From: Aphidius gifuensis
Lineage: Eukaryota > Arthropoda > Insecta > Hymenoptera > Braconidae
Length of the DNA stretch: 64,000 nt
Direction of reading: 5' to 3'
NCBI RefSeq assembly: GCF_014905175.1
Contig: NC_057792.1
Coordinates: 992,001-1,056,000, forward strand
Positions 37,406 to 49,853 of the stretch are shown here, piece after piece. The notes below the pieces were generated by a model that saw only the letters and a list, made by a program, of their open reading frames with translations, did not search any database and was not told the DNA's origin. The position numbers and the translations under genes were made by a program. Every line of letters starts with the position of its first letter. Position 1 is the first letter of the stretch.

Positions 37406-37592
37406 AGTATAAGGGGTAACGTTGTATATAGAAGATAGTGCATGACTTGAGGCTTAAAATGAAAAATAAAAATATATATTTAGTAAAAAAATGAAATAAA
37501 TATATAAAAAGAATAGCAAAAGAATTGTGTGATGTGAGGAGAAGAAAGGGAAACTAAATATTTCAAATACGAAAATAAAAATGAGAAAATTT
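37406..37592 (+). repeat. Direct repeat, left copy, flanking family A copy 6
   Basis: Closely similar to 38135-38314 in the same orientation, starting AGTATAAGGGGTA and including GCATGACTTGAGGCTTAAAA. The two copies directly abut the truncated family A copy on each side. Confidence 0.75.
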
Positions 37593-38134
37593 CTTCTTGT
37601 TTTTTGCAAAAAGAATTCGACTCTTAGGCAAATACTTTCTAGCATAGAACGAGTGAGGGGATATGTACCCTCCCCTCGTTTTATGCAGGGAAGTATTTGC
37701 CTTAAGATAGTGCGTATTCGAAAATTTACCCCCGGTAATTTTATCTCATTTCTTATTGAGATCCCACATTACACGCGCGAAAAAATACAGGCATCAAAGC
37801 ATATGCAAGACATACACAGAGATCCGAACTCACGCGTCTCTTATCACTTTTCACTAGATTTAGCCCGCTCAGCCACAAGCTCAGTTGACATCTCGATGAC
37901 AACTTTTTATCCATATAAATTTTGATTCAATAATAAAATCATCATATTCATTGTATTTTCTTATAAATAAAAAAAACATTAATATACGAAAATAGTCATC
38001 AAAATGCATCGATGATCATTGTGTTTATATTTTACTATTCTTGTACTACTTTTACTATATAGTTTTAATAGAAAAAACAAAAAAAAAACTACATTGCTTT
38101 TTTTAATGATATTATTTACTAGGATATTTTTACT
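37593..38134 (+). repeat. Family A repeat, copy 6 (truncated, between direct repeats)
   Basis: Hairpin at 37623-37706 with arms starting TTAGGCAAATAC. Minus-strand A box perfect at 37875-37864, B-like box GAGTTCGGATC upstream of it. Both family ends are missing; the copy is bounded by the 180-bp direct repeats. Confidence 0.75.
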
Positions 38135-38314
38135 AGTATAAGGGGTATGAAGAAGGTAGTGCATGACTTGAGGCTTAAAATGAAAAATAAAAATATATAT
38201 TTAAAGTAAAATAAAAAAAATGAAATAAATATAAAAAGAATAGCAAAGAAATTGTGTAATGTGAGGAGAAGAAAGGGAGACTAAATACGAAAATAAAAAT
38301 GAGATAGAAAATTT
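38135..38314 (+). repeat. Direct repeat, right copy
   Basis: Right-hand partner of 37406-37592, slightly diverged by small indels in A-rich parts. A GCC-N3-GGC site follows at 38378-38386. Confidence 0.75.
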
Positions 38315-38869
38315 CGAAGGACCATTTCGAATTTCGATGTGTTGGGTGTCCTTTTTTTTGATGAAGGGAAACATTTTGCCATTGGCAAGGAAGAGACAAT
38401 GCAAGTCCAGTGCTTCAGGCAATATCAACGACCATTAATACATATATATCTTTATCTTTTATACATGTATTTACTCTCTTTATATATTATATGACGACTA
38501 TGACGACGAGGATGACGAGGAAAACGTCGAGGCGCACACTGAGATCTGGTAACGATGCCCTCGGGGTTGACGCCTCTCTTCGTGGCTGGTCTTCTAAAAC
38601 GATAAGCACCAAATGAAATATTAATGAACAAAATTTTACATTATCTTTAGGGCATTTGGCACTCAATTGGACTCATTCAATCAACAATAAAAATAATAAA
38701 TTAAATATTTAAAATATATTGTCAATTTTTAGGCAATGCTTCATTTAATATTAATAATTTTTTTATGATAAAAGTATTATATTAATTTAAGGGTAAGGGG
38801 GTTGATCTTAGGGGAAATCAATTTTTTTTATTTTTATATATAATAATAATTAGTGAGTATTGTTATAAA

Positions 38870-39545
38870 TTTTATAGAAAAATAATAGCGATAGTATGAA
38901 AGGTGATTATTTATATTAAAATATATAGCGATTTAAAAAGATATGTTAATTAAAATTAGTGTTATAGTTTTCTTCTTATTTTTTGCAAAAGGTATTTGAC
39001 ATTTGAGGCAAATACTTCGTAGCATAGAACGAGTGAGGGAGTATGTACCCTCCTCTCATTTTATGCAACGAAATATTTGCCCCAACGTCTTGAGATCCAA
39101 TAATCGATTTCATATAATTGTTGTATCTAAGAAAACAAAGAATGATCACCTCACATGAATGAAAGAAGCTTAGGTCTAATTGCTGAGTTTTGAACTCACG
39201 CATCTCACGTAACTCAAAAATTGGCATTTAGCTCGCTCAGCCACAAGCTCAGTTGACATTTCGATGACAAACTTTCATCCATATAAATTTTGTTTCAACA
39301 ATAAATCCATCAATAATATTCATTGTATTTTATTATAAATAAAAAAAAACATTAACACACGTAAAATGTATCGATTATCATTATGTTTATATTTTATTAT
39401 TCTTGTACAATTTTTACTATATAATGTTAATTAAAAAAAAAAAAATTACATGGCTTTTTTTAATGAAATTATTTACTAGAATATTTTTACCATGATATTT
39501 AGTCAAAACATCATTCAAAATGCTTAAAAAATAGTAATTTGATTG
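38870..39545 (+). repeat. Family A repeat, copy 7
   Basis: Hairpin at 39004-39083, minus-strand A box TGGCTGAGCGAG at 39243-39232 and a B-like box just upstream on that strand. It lacks part of the family 5' end. Confidence 0.7.
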
Positions 39546-42500
39546 ATAATGAATTTGATTGTTATAAAATTATGTAATTTTGAATTGTTGATACTGTGTG
39601 AATTTTTTTTTTGAATACAATAATTTTTTAGTTTTATTTGTTTGTTGCAACTTTAGTAAAACGAAGGATCTTCTGCATATAAAATTTCTACACGCCTTCG
39701 CTCATTGCCCCAACAAGTAAGACACTTCACGTTATTCACGTTTTGCCCAAGGCTCTGTGTTGTCTTCTTCAAGAGAAACTTTACAACAGCTAGTATTCAT
39801 CTCAAAATAAAAAATAAACCTTAATATTTTAGATAATTAAGAAAATTAATTAATTATTATAAATATTTGCAGTGATTATGAGTATATATTTCCTCCAAAT
39901 TTAATTTTAAAAATAATTTAAATTTCATTTTCAAAAAGCAAGTGTAATCCATTTGCAATATATTCTTTAAGCTTTAAACAAAAAATTGAGGTATTTTTTT
40001 GGGGGTAACAATGAGCCTTGGGGAGGTTCCACGGCAATAAAAAATAAAAAATAAAAATAAATCCGCAAATAGTGAAAAAGAAATTTTCATATAAGACAAG
40101 CGGAAAAAAAATGCAAGAAAAAGAAGAAATTATTGAAAAATAAATAAATAAAAAATGTTGGGGATGTTGTATGAAAGCCAGAGGGCAGTTTTTGTTCGGT
40201 CTGCATCACAAAATGATTCACAGCCTCGGGTAATTTACATTCGCCGTTTGCGTGGGTGATCGTTCTCACTGTAATATAAAATATATGTGTTACATACTCG
40301 TTTTCTAACTTTAAATTGCGGCAAAAGGTTAAACATACATAATGTTTTTTCACATATGCAATATGAGTATTTGTAAATATACCTATGATCAACAGAGACC
40401 AGAATTAAACTCACACGCGTAAATAGTACTTGGTACATTATTGCAAGGGTCAAAGAGAATTATGCATTATGTGGATCGAAAATATTATCAGCCCAAAGCT
40501 AACTTACACAAATCTTAGAATACATTTCCCTTTTTTTTTTTTTTAACTATTTACACTATTCTCTTTGTCAATAATAAATCATTGTGCTGAAAAAAATTTC
40601 CCTTTTAAAAATACAATTTTAATTGAAAAACTATATAAACAATTATTAAAATTACAGGATTGTTTATAAATATGAAAATACAAATTTTATTAAATTATTA
40701 TTCTAATATTTAATGCAAATCAATATACAATTATTTTGTGAAAAAAAATTTACAAATAAATAACAATAATTGAAATTCAAATTGACATAATGCCTCGATT
40801 TTTAATTAAATAATTTACCAAGTTATATTATTTTTTAAAAAAATATTTCATTAATTAATTCCTCAATTTAAAATATTTTTTTGTTAATTTTAAACTCGAT
40901 CTTATTGGTTTTAAATCGAGCACTTCCTCTTGAATTTTTTACTCCAAAAAATGCATTGATAAAATAATAATAATCATAGTAAAAAAAAAAGTGTATTAAA
41001 TATATTTAAAAAAAAAAAAATTAGCATGTATATAAAGGCAGGTTATTTTGTGATCTAATCGAAATTATTTGCAAGGCTGCATTATATATGAAAATATTGG
41101 AAAGGGGTGATGAAGAGGGACAGAGGGAGAAATACAATATGGCCCAAAGCAAGCACGGACTCGCGGGGAGTTCGATGGTTAGAATGATAGGTATTTTCTC
41201 TGATCAGAGAGAGGCGCTTGCTTGAGGCTCGAAATAATAAAAAATAAAAAATAATATAAAATAAGACGAGAGCAAGAAAATGAGAGAGACAAAAAATCAA
41301 CAACCCTCAGGGAAAGTTGAAATGTTTCGTTGATTTTTTTTTTTTCCTTTTTTTTTTTTAATACATATATACCTTCCATCAAACACCCGGGGCACCACGA
41401 CTTTTCGCGAAATGTCAGCAATGATTTTATCCCAACATTAATATGTAAAAATAAATAAATATTTTTTTATTTATTTCACAAATTATAAAGCAGCTTAAAA
41501 ACGAGTTGAAAAATTTAAAATAAAAAACACAAAAAAAAAAAAAAATCAAGGACAGTGTGACATTTTGATAATAATCAAGTTTTGTTTTTTTTTTTTTAAA
41601 TATTGTTAATAATAAATTATAGAATTATTTATTTAAAAAAAAAAAAATTATAAAGAAGATGAAGAAGAGGATGAAGAAAATTTGTGTCGTGTTGGGATCA
41701 TATTTCTCGTTTCGATCTTGACATATCGATGATGGAAGGAGAATAAATAATAAAAAAATATATAATGTATATGAAAAGTATTTTTTTGTTTTTTTTTTTG
41801 AAATGATAAAAAAATAATAATAATAATAATAAATAAGTAAAGAAACGCGGATGAATAAGATGCCGGAGGCTGGACGCGACCCGCTTCAAAGACACGCTCC
41901 GACGAGGTGGCAAAGGGAGAGGGTGAAAAACCAAAGAAGGGAGGTAAGAGATAAAAAAAAAAAAATAAAAATGTAAAACGATAAAGGTGCGCGCCCTAAA
42001 ATATGTTCAAGCCGAGGGCAAGTTACTTGGACTCTTCTCGTTACATACATACTTGCTGGACGACCCCCGGGGCTTTTCGCAAAGTTCGTTCGACCAACTT
42101 TGTATGATATATAAAAAAAAAAAATAATATAATATTTTTTTTTTTATTTTCATAAGACCCCCATCCCTCGGGCCCCATCTGTGACCACTATTATACCTCA
42201 AAAAAATTAAGGCCCAAAGAGAAAAATGATTATCTCATACAAGAAATAATGAAAAATAATATTAAAAAATATTTGGCTGCGGAGGAATGACCTTTTCTAC
42301 TTTTATAATTTTTTATTTTTTTAAATTTAAATAATTTATATTTACAATTATTAAATATTTATTAGAAAATATATAACTTACGTATTTATTTTTTTTCTTT
42401 ATATTATAATGTAATTATTCGAAATTGCATCGAAATAAAATCGAAATTTCTTTTATTTCTACTGCGTTAGAAATATTTTTTTTTCTTCTCTTAGAAAATT

Positions 42501-43375
42501 TCTATAATAATAATAATTATTACTATTATTTATTTAAATATTTTACGAAATAATTTTATTCAAATTTATTATTAACAATAGTGAAATTATTATAATTATT
42601 TATATATTAAAAAAAATATTAAACTGAAAACTTTATACATATTTTAATATAAATAAAAAAAAAAAAAAAATACATTGTTATGTATTTTAAAGTTTATATG
42701 TGTATGACTATCAGTATTAAGATTGCCTTAGGATATTACTAAAACGATGTGGCCATGGCCAGTTGAAGCCTTTGGCCAAAAACTTCAATACGTATTTTTC
42801 ATCTTTATCATTAACTTTGAATTATCAAATATACTCTCTCACTCATCTGCCCACATTTAGACCCATGGGCAAATTCAAAGTATGTATATCAGTTTTACTC
42901 ACTTACCCTCTCATCATCTCTCTCTTCTTCTCTCTTTTTTTCTCTATCAATCTTTCATCCCTCTTTGTGCAATTTCATTCAACTGACAATCCTATATCCA
43001 TACCTGTTTATATATATTTTACGACATTATGTTTCACTGTGGTTTTATCACCTTATTGATGCCAAATTATTTATACAAAAAAATACATTGAATATAATTT
43101 CGAAAGATACATTTATACTGTAACCATAAAAAAAAATTTAAAGCATAAAAAAAAAATTAATTACCTTTTTTATATTTTAAAAACTTTTTTCTTTTTTTTC
43201 TTTCAATAAAACATTTCTTGTTAAATATATTTTTAAATTTATTTTTATAAACATTTAAATGTTGTTTTTTTTTATTTATTTTATATTTAGTTTTTTTTTT
43301 TTTAAACAAACTGGATTGTGATGCATTTTTGAATGAAGAAGAAGGGATGAAGGCGCGCGTGCTCAATAGTCTGAC

Positions 43376-43406
43376 GATATACGAAACGTTCTACTTGGAC
43401 TTCAGT
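43376..43406 (+). promoter_or_regulatory. Candidate distal promoter, possibly for twz
   Basis: GATATACG at 43376-43383 lies about 25 bases upstream of TCAGT (43402-43406), with GC-rich flanks and a GTAAAT donor candidate near 43448. It would give a short non-coding first exon. Support is from motif arrangement only. Confidence 0.25.
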
Positions 43407-43621
43407 CACACTGAGACTCTTGAGTCACTAGTTTCATATCAACTTTGTAAATAAAAATATATTATAATATATTAACACGTGCTACAATAATACCACGTGG
43501 TTAAATTAATTTAATTAATACGTGTGATAATTAATTTGTGATATAAAATATTTAAAAATAATTTATTTAATTTTTATTTTAATTATTCATCAAAGTGAAA
43601 CTCAAAATTTTTTTAAATCTG

Positions 43622-43665
43622 GAGGACAGTAAGATCGGCATCCTGGAGCCCACATGTCAAAAACG
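43622..43665 (+). CDS. twz: Candidate upstream exon of twz
   Basis: A GC-rich 45-base island ending at a GTAATA donor. Read so that it joins 49854 in frame, it encodes DSKIGILEPTCQKR followed by RKCEADGKELK from the next exon, with no stop. The left edge is unsure and no start codon was located, so this is tentative. The first exon could be non-coding instead. Confidence 0.25.
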
Positions 43666-46179
43666 GTAATAAAAATAAAAACTAATTATAAATGTTTAAA
43701 AAAAAATGTTAAAAATTAATTTGTCAATTTTTTTTTTTGTTCATAAATTAATAATAATTATTGTGATTAGCTGTAATTAATTTTTTACAAAAGAAAATGT
43801 GACAAATTGATTGATAATAAATAAATTATTATTTCAAAGTGTTAGAAAGGTGTTTGGTTATAAATAAATTAGCAAGAAAATAAAATTATAAATCAAATTG
43901 TGTCTAGGATAAAAATGATTATTTCAAAATTTATTACGACATTATTAAAACATGACTATTTAATTAATCATACGAGAGATTAAGAAATAAATAAGAAAAA
44001 AAAAGAGATACATTGATGAGCTACCTGGCTGCAATAAGATATTATTTTTGTTTTTTTTTTTTTACGGTGGCAAAGGTTGCTAGCAAATTATCATGAAGGT
44101 GGCAATTATGAATAATTTTTGTTACGTGTTGTGGATCTTCTTGAGATTATTTACCTTAAATTATATTTTATTTTAAAAATATATTTATCGCTTTTTAAAT
44201 TATTAACTATATTCATACGTAAATTATTGTTAAAATATATTTAAACAATTTACGTAATACGGCAATGAAATTAATTAAAAATCAATAAACTTTCTTTTAT
44301 TTATTTAAATGCAATAGTATTTACATTATTAATTTTATTATCACTTGATTTTTTTACTAGTTTTTTAATTAATGACACTTTCGTTTGTAATATTTTAAAT
44401 TTATGTAAATTTATTATTTTTAAAAATTATCATAACTGTTGTAAGTATACGTGTCGAAAACGAATCATTTAAAATTTTTTCTTATTCTAATTTTAAATGC
44501 CCTATTGAAAATAATCGCCTGGAGCAAAAAAGATAATTTTTTTAGTCTCTATTTTTGTTGTTAATCAAAGTTCAAGGACGAAAAAATTAATTATAATTTG
44601 TACTATTACCTGGAAGTTAAAAAATAAATTAAAAAAAAAATAACGATGATGTTTAATTTTAATTTTCAAGCTACCTATATTTAGTAATTACATGTAGAAA
44701 AAAAATTTTATAGCATAAAAAAATTGACCGAGAAGTTAATTTTCTATTTCACCCGGGAAATATAAAGACTGGCAAGTTATCCCGAGGGATTTTGTTCATC
44801 CAATATCAATGTTAAATATATATTATTTTTACTTTCTTTGTTCATGATATTGCAAGAAGTTCTGTAAATTCACCCAAAGAAAGAACAAATGAATGAACAT
44901 ACAGTTAAAATAAAAAGAAAAAATAAAAAACCATAGGTATATATAGTAAAGGGTAGATGAAAAATAAAGAATAAAAGGGCAGGTTAAAAAAAATACCAAG
45001 TCGCAAGAACGTCAAGCGAATACTTTGAATAAAAAAGTAGAAAAAAAAAATTAAAAAAAAAAAATAGAAAAGCAGGGAAGTTTATTTCTTCTGGTCCGTG
45101 GCCTAGAGGTCGAATAAAAAATATAAAAAAAATATATATTTATATATATAGAAAAGGAAAAGAAAAAAAAAAAAAAATTATTAAACAGGTGGGGGAAAGC
45201 CTGAAGACTCTGTTGAACCAAGGGCAGATGGAAGAAACGAAAAATAATATATAAAATATATATGATGAGGGGAAAGAAGAGAGTCGCATACTGCAAGACC
45301 CTGAGGACTTTTATTGCCATTGGCAAAAATGAGAATACATATATATGTATACACACTCATCTGAGTTGCCGTAATTAGAACAAATTGCCTCGGGGATAAC
45401 AGACGAATCGCCTCAGGTAGACGAGTCTCCGGTGAATCGAAATTATTCAACATGCCCTGCGGCTTTAAATATTTTTCGACAAATATACTCATAGCTATTT
45501 TTTTTTTTTTTTAATAAATACAATAGAATATTTTTAAATTTATAAAAATATTTCGAAATTATTATATATTTCATAAATATTATTAATTTATTTTATTAAT
45601 TTTCATTTGTGATTAAGTGGGAGTGCTAGAAATAGTATTACGACTTGCGATAGTAAAATTATTTCGAATCGAAATATTTCGGTCGCAAATGAACGTGAAA
45701 TAAAATAAGCTAGTTAATAATTTCGAAAAAATAAAATATCCTGTTGTGTGTTAAAAACATTAGGTATTTTTTCGAAATTAAAATTAATCATTGGAAAAAT
45801 AATACAAGCACAGTGACTAAATAAACATAATGACACAATGATCATTGTAAATTGTCTAAGAAATTATGATGAATAAATAAATATTGCAATTAATAATTTA
45901 TTTATTTTTTTTAAATTTACTTTAATCATATATTTTGGATAAATTCAAAATTAATTAATTTGTCATTGTGTTGTAATGACTTGATGTTATTATTATTTCA
46001 AATTTAATTTTTTCAATATTTATCTTTCAAATATTTTATTAAATATTTGATTTTTTTTTATTTACGAGTACATTGGCGCGCTACGTGCGCCTGTATCTAT
46101 ACCTTCTAAAAGGTTCATTGTTCATTGATTTTATAAACAAAAGTATTATCATAAAAAAAAAAAGAATGAATAAATTGAC

Positions 46180-47085
46180 GAAAAATTTTTTATTTACACA
46201 TAAATCACATATGATTCACACGTAATTTTTAGTCTAATAACATCAAGATTGAATGTTTACTGAAAAAGTTGTGCTACCTTAATATGTCAATTTTTAAAAA
46301 AAAAATTTAAAAATAAAAAATTTCTTTCAAATTTATTTTTTCACACATAAAACACATAATTCGCACAATATTTTGAGCCCAATTAAATTAGATCCGATGA
46401 TTATTAAAAAGTTGTGCTAGCTTAATATTTCAATTTTTTAAAAAATATAAAAAATATGTAAAAATAAAAAAAAATTTTCTTTCAATTTTATTTCTTCACA
46501 TAAAACACACAATTCTTTTAAAATTTAAGCCCAATTGCATCGATATTCGATGATTATTAAAAAGTTGTACTTAATATGTCAATTTTAAAAAAATATAGAA
46601 AATATTTAAAAATAAAAAAAAAATTTTTTTTCAAATTTATTTTTTCACACATAAAAAACACATAATTCGCACAAAATTTTAAGCCCAATTGCATCGAGAT
46701 CCGATGATTATTGAGAAAGTTGTGCTAGCTTAATATTTGAATTTTTTAAAAAAATGTAAAAAATAAAAAAAAAATTTTCTTTAAAATTTATTTTTTCACA
46801 CATAAAAAACACATAATTCGCACAAAATTTTAAGCCCAATTGCATCGATATCCGATGATTATTAAAAAAGTTGTGCTAGCTTAATATGTCAATTTAAAAA
46901 AAAAATATAGAAAATATTTAAAAAAATTTTCTTTCAAATTTATTTTTTCACACATAAAAAACACATAATTCGCACAAAATTTTAAGCCCAATTGCATCGA
47001 GATCCGATGATTATTGAGAAAGTTGTGCTAGCTTAATATTTGAATTTTTTTAAAAAAATGTAAAAAAAAATTTTGTTTACTCGCT
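46180..47085. repeat. Tandem array, about six units of roughly 150 bp
   Basis: Units share TTTTTCACACATAA, ACACATAATTCGCAC, AAGCCCAATTGCATCGA, GATCCGATGATTATT and AGTTGTGCTAGCTTAATAT. Anchors fall near 46197, 46340, 46497, 46648, 46799 and 46953. The first unit is most diverged and the last three are nearly identical. Confidence 0.85.
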
Positions 47086-47196
47086 TTTTTTTGTTGTTTG
47101 TTCGTTGCTAACGAAATAAATAAAAAAATAATAGAAAAAGGCAAACAGAAAGAAATTTGTATGAGAGTAAGTGAGAAAAAAACAATGACCAATCAA

Positions 47197-47240
47197 ATGT
47201 CCGGAAGACTGATGATGTTTGCCCTTTTTATATTAGGATT
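47197..47240 (+). mobile_element. Shared terminal block, match to 32946-32990
   Basis: Contains GTCCGGAAGACTGATGATG and CCCTTTTTATATTAGG; see the inverted partner at 32946-32990. It marks the right edge of the insertion in family B copy 1. Confidence 0.45.
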
Positions 47241-49853
47241 TTTTTATAAATTTATTATTATATTTTCATAATAAGATGATTGTTATAAATCTTTGATAAT
47301 TTCGTAATTTATTTATAATTTACTTGCCTGGTTAATTAAAATTTCCAACTAAATTTTTCATTCGAAATATTTTCGATAATTTTTCTCCACAACATTGCAA
47401 CTATGATTCCATTTATCTTTCTGAATAATAATTCTAAAAAAAATAAATATTCATAAATTTGCACATATATTATTTTTACACGTATATATGAATGAGTTTT
47501 GAATTTCCGTTTCTACGCATATAAGTAGGTGAGTAAGTGTATTTCTAATAGTCAAATATGAAATGGAGCACAACATGCATTGGCGCGTGTCGGGTGTGCC
47601 TCAAAGCTGCATGCGTCTTATTTATTTATCTAATTTTTTATTTTCAAATAAATATATTAAAATAAATAGAAAATCTAATACTGCAGGTGGCATTAATAAA
47701 TACACGTATGTTAAAAAAATAAATAAATAAATCTAAAATATCCAATACATATTCGCAACACACTTTTTGTATGAAAATTTAATTTCTTTTTTGTATATTA
47801 AATATTTAATTTACTAACATCAATAATCTCAAAATAAATAACTGCTTTCATTTCTATTCTAAAAAAAAAAAAAAAATCCACCTAGTCAATGTGTTTGACA
47901 TCAAGTGAAATACCTCACGTCCATTTACTCGCAATAGGTCATGCGTTAAAAATTTTTCAACAAATTGGAATGTTGTTTATAAATTTACAAATAAAAAAAA
48001 TAACAATAAAAATCCTACCTATATTCAAATTGCAAAAAAAAAAAATTATTCAAAATAATAATTAAATATATTTTCATTTATAAAATTAAATTATTTTTTA
48101 AATTTACTTGCAAGTTTAATTTTTTTTTTTCCCTTTTATTCATCAAATAAATTTGTTATTTTTTAATGCCCGTTGGGTGTGTTAATACATGTGTGATATG
48201 ATGAGAATAATATGATGAAAAATAATAAGACAAAGTAAAAAAAAACCTCAACGAAGAGACGAAAAAATGGGCAATTGCCGGAGGAAATTTATCGTTTTGG
48301 TCCAGGTATATAAAATTCAGAATAACGTGGACTTCAAATGTGTATCTTCTTTAGCCTTTGGCAATGACAAACTCTGGGGCAATGTAGTTTTTTTATATTT
48401 TTTATTATCTATATACTTTTATAATAATTTTTTTTTTTTATTTTTTGAGTCTTTGTCTTCGCAGTTGGTATTTCTTCATGCAGTTTATATTATGCATTGC
48501 CATTTGCCACAAGTTTAAGCATATACCCATGTTGGTATTTCTTTACCAACAACCTTTTTTTTTTTCATTTTATTTTTTTATACAATATCTACATATGTAT
48601 GTTTGTACGAACCGACGGGGACATCGATTGCCCTCCGGGGATTCTCACTTTATTTTTTTTTTTTTTTTAATACTTTTTTGGCTGTCCTGAAATGTAAATT
48701 TATTGAAGCACCAAATAATACATCGAAATTATTATATTTTATTATTCTTTTGTTACTAAATTATTGCCATTTATAATAATAATTTTAATAAATTAAATAA
48801 TTGTTAATTTTTGTGGTTTAATTTTTTTTTATCTTTGAAAATTCATTTTTATTTTTATATATTCAAAGTGGATTTTTTATTGCAATTATTAATGTTTACA
48901 TTGACATGGTGAATTTAATTTTATTGCAATTAAATTTGTCATGATATTTGTGGACAGAAAATAAATATTCCTTGTAAATATTGACAATATTTTTACATGA
49001 AATTTTATTGAAATAATATTCTATTTTATTTTTATAAAATAGAGACATTAATTTTTATACTAAATTAATTTATAGAAAATTATAGTATGAAAATTAATAT
49101 GTTTATTTTTCTTCTTTACTTATTATTATTTTTCTTAAATTTTGCAATTCATTGCCAATGGGTGTATGTATACATGGATAATGTACAAATATATGGACAA
49201 ATTGTGGGCGGACAGGAGTTCATTTTCCATCGAAAAAAAATGAAAAAATACACACAAGACTCGAGGCTGTTAATAAAAGTCGTTCAAATCGTAAATTCGT
49301 GTGCATTAACGTCTTTGTATATTCCCATAATAAAAAAACATAGTTATTATTTGAACTCGTATATCAATAAATAAATAGCAACCAAAGAATAAAATTCTTT
49401 GGTTGTTAATTTTTCCAAAAAATAAATTCCACATTACTACCTATAAAAAAACTATTTCGAATTTATTAAAATTGTAATTTATTTTTATGAAGATAATACA
49501 AGGATAGTAGACAATTGTGCAAATATAATTTCGATCGAAAATATTTTGGCTAATAGTGAGTCACAATTTTCAATCAAAAATTTGTAAAGAGTTTTATTTA
49601 AATATTGTTCGAGAGTTAATTAAGGGATTATTATTGGGATAAATATGTAAATGATGCATGCTGTCCATAAACCAGAACATAAACAATGTGTGTATGTAAC
49701 AACAACAGGATATTGTAATTTTCAAAACAAAGAGTTAATTCATTACCGGCAAAATTGACATGTTAATTCAACTATAATATCAAAATTTAATTTTTAATTT
49801 AATTAAATTTCTACAATATAATTTCGATGAAATATATTTATGATTATTTTCAG

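Larger units (their letters stand above)
36424..43375. other. Gene-poor region with GC-rich islands
   Basis: No gene was recognised. Short GC-rich islands (about 37.15-37.4, 38.35-38.6, 40.0-40.3, 41.05-41.4, 41.85-42.2 and 42.7-43.0 kb) stand out from the AT background. They hold GCC-N3-GGC type sites. Repeat copies A6 and A7 lie at 37.6-38.1 and 38.9-39.5 kb. The islands may be cis-regulatory elements of twz. Open frames here are short and lack family resemblance. Confidence 0.5.
46066..47240. mobile_element. Unclassified insertion inside family B copy 1
   Basis: The left side has a GC palindrome GGCGCGCTACGTGCGCC (46075-46091). The body is a tandem array at 46180-47085. The right end is the block at 47197-47240 shared with 32946-32990. 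No transposase frame is present, so it would be non-autonomous; class unknown. Confidence 0.5.
45605..47330 (-). repeat. Family B interspersed repeat, copy 1, split by an insertion
   Basis: 45605-46060 is a near-identical reverse complement of 61240-61690. The remaining end, with the complement of CAAAGATTTATAACAATCAT, resumes near 47262. The 1.2 kb between (about 46066-47240) is absent from copy 3 and is therefore an insertion. Confidence 0.75.
43666..49853. other. Region between candidate twz exon 1 and first clear exon
   Basis: Contains GC-rich islands near 44.75-45.5, 47.5-47.6, 48.2-48.7 and 49.1-49.3 kb and the interrupted family B repeat at 45.6-47.3 kb. A 95-codon frame at 49087-49374 begins with a hydrophobic leader but has no family resemblance or splice support. 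Confidence 0.45.

Noticed and set aside
37406..38314. Long terminal repeats of a retrotransposon
   Set aside because: The interior is a truncated family A repeat without primer-binding site or coding sequence, and the flanks lack TG...CA ends.
38410..38616. 68-codon frame with MTTMTTRMTRKTSRRT
   Set aside because: Arises from an ACGANG-type simple repeat; no homology or splice support.
48267..48690. Short frames in the GC island at 48.3-48.7 kb as exons
   Set aside because: Composition reflects motif-rich islands and T runs; no conserved protein wording or consistent splice phase.
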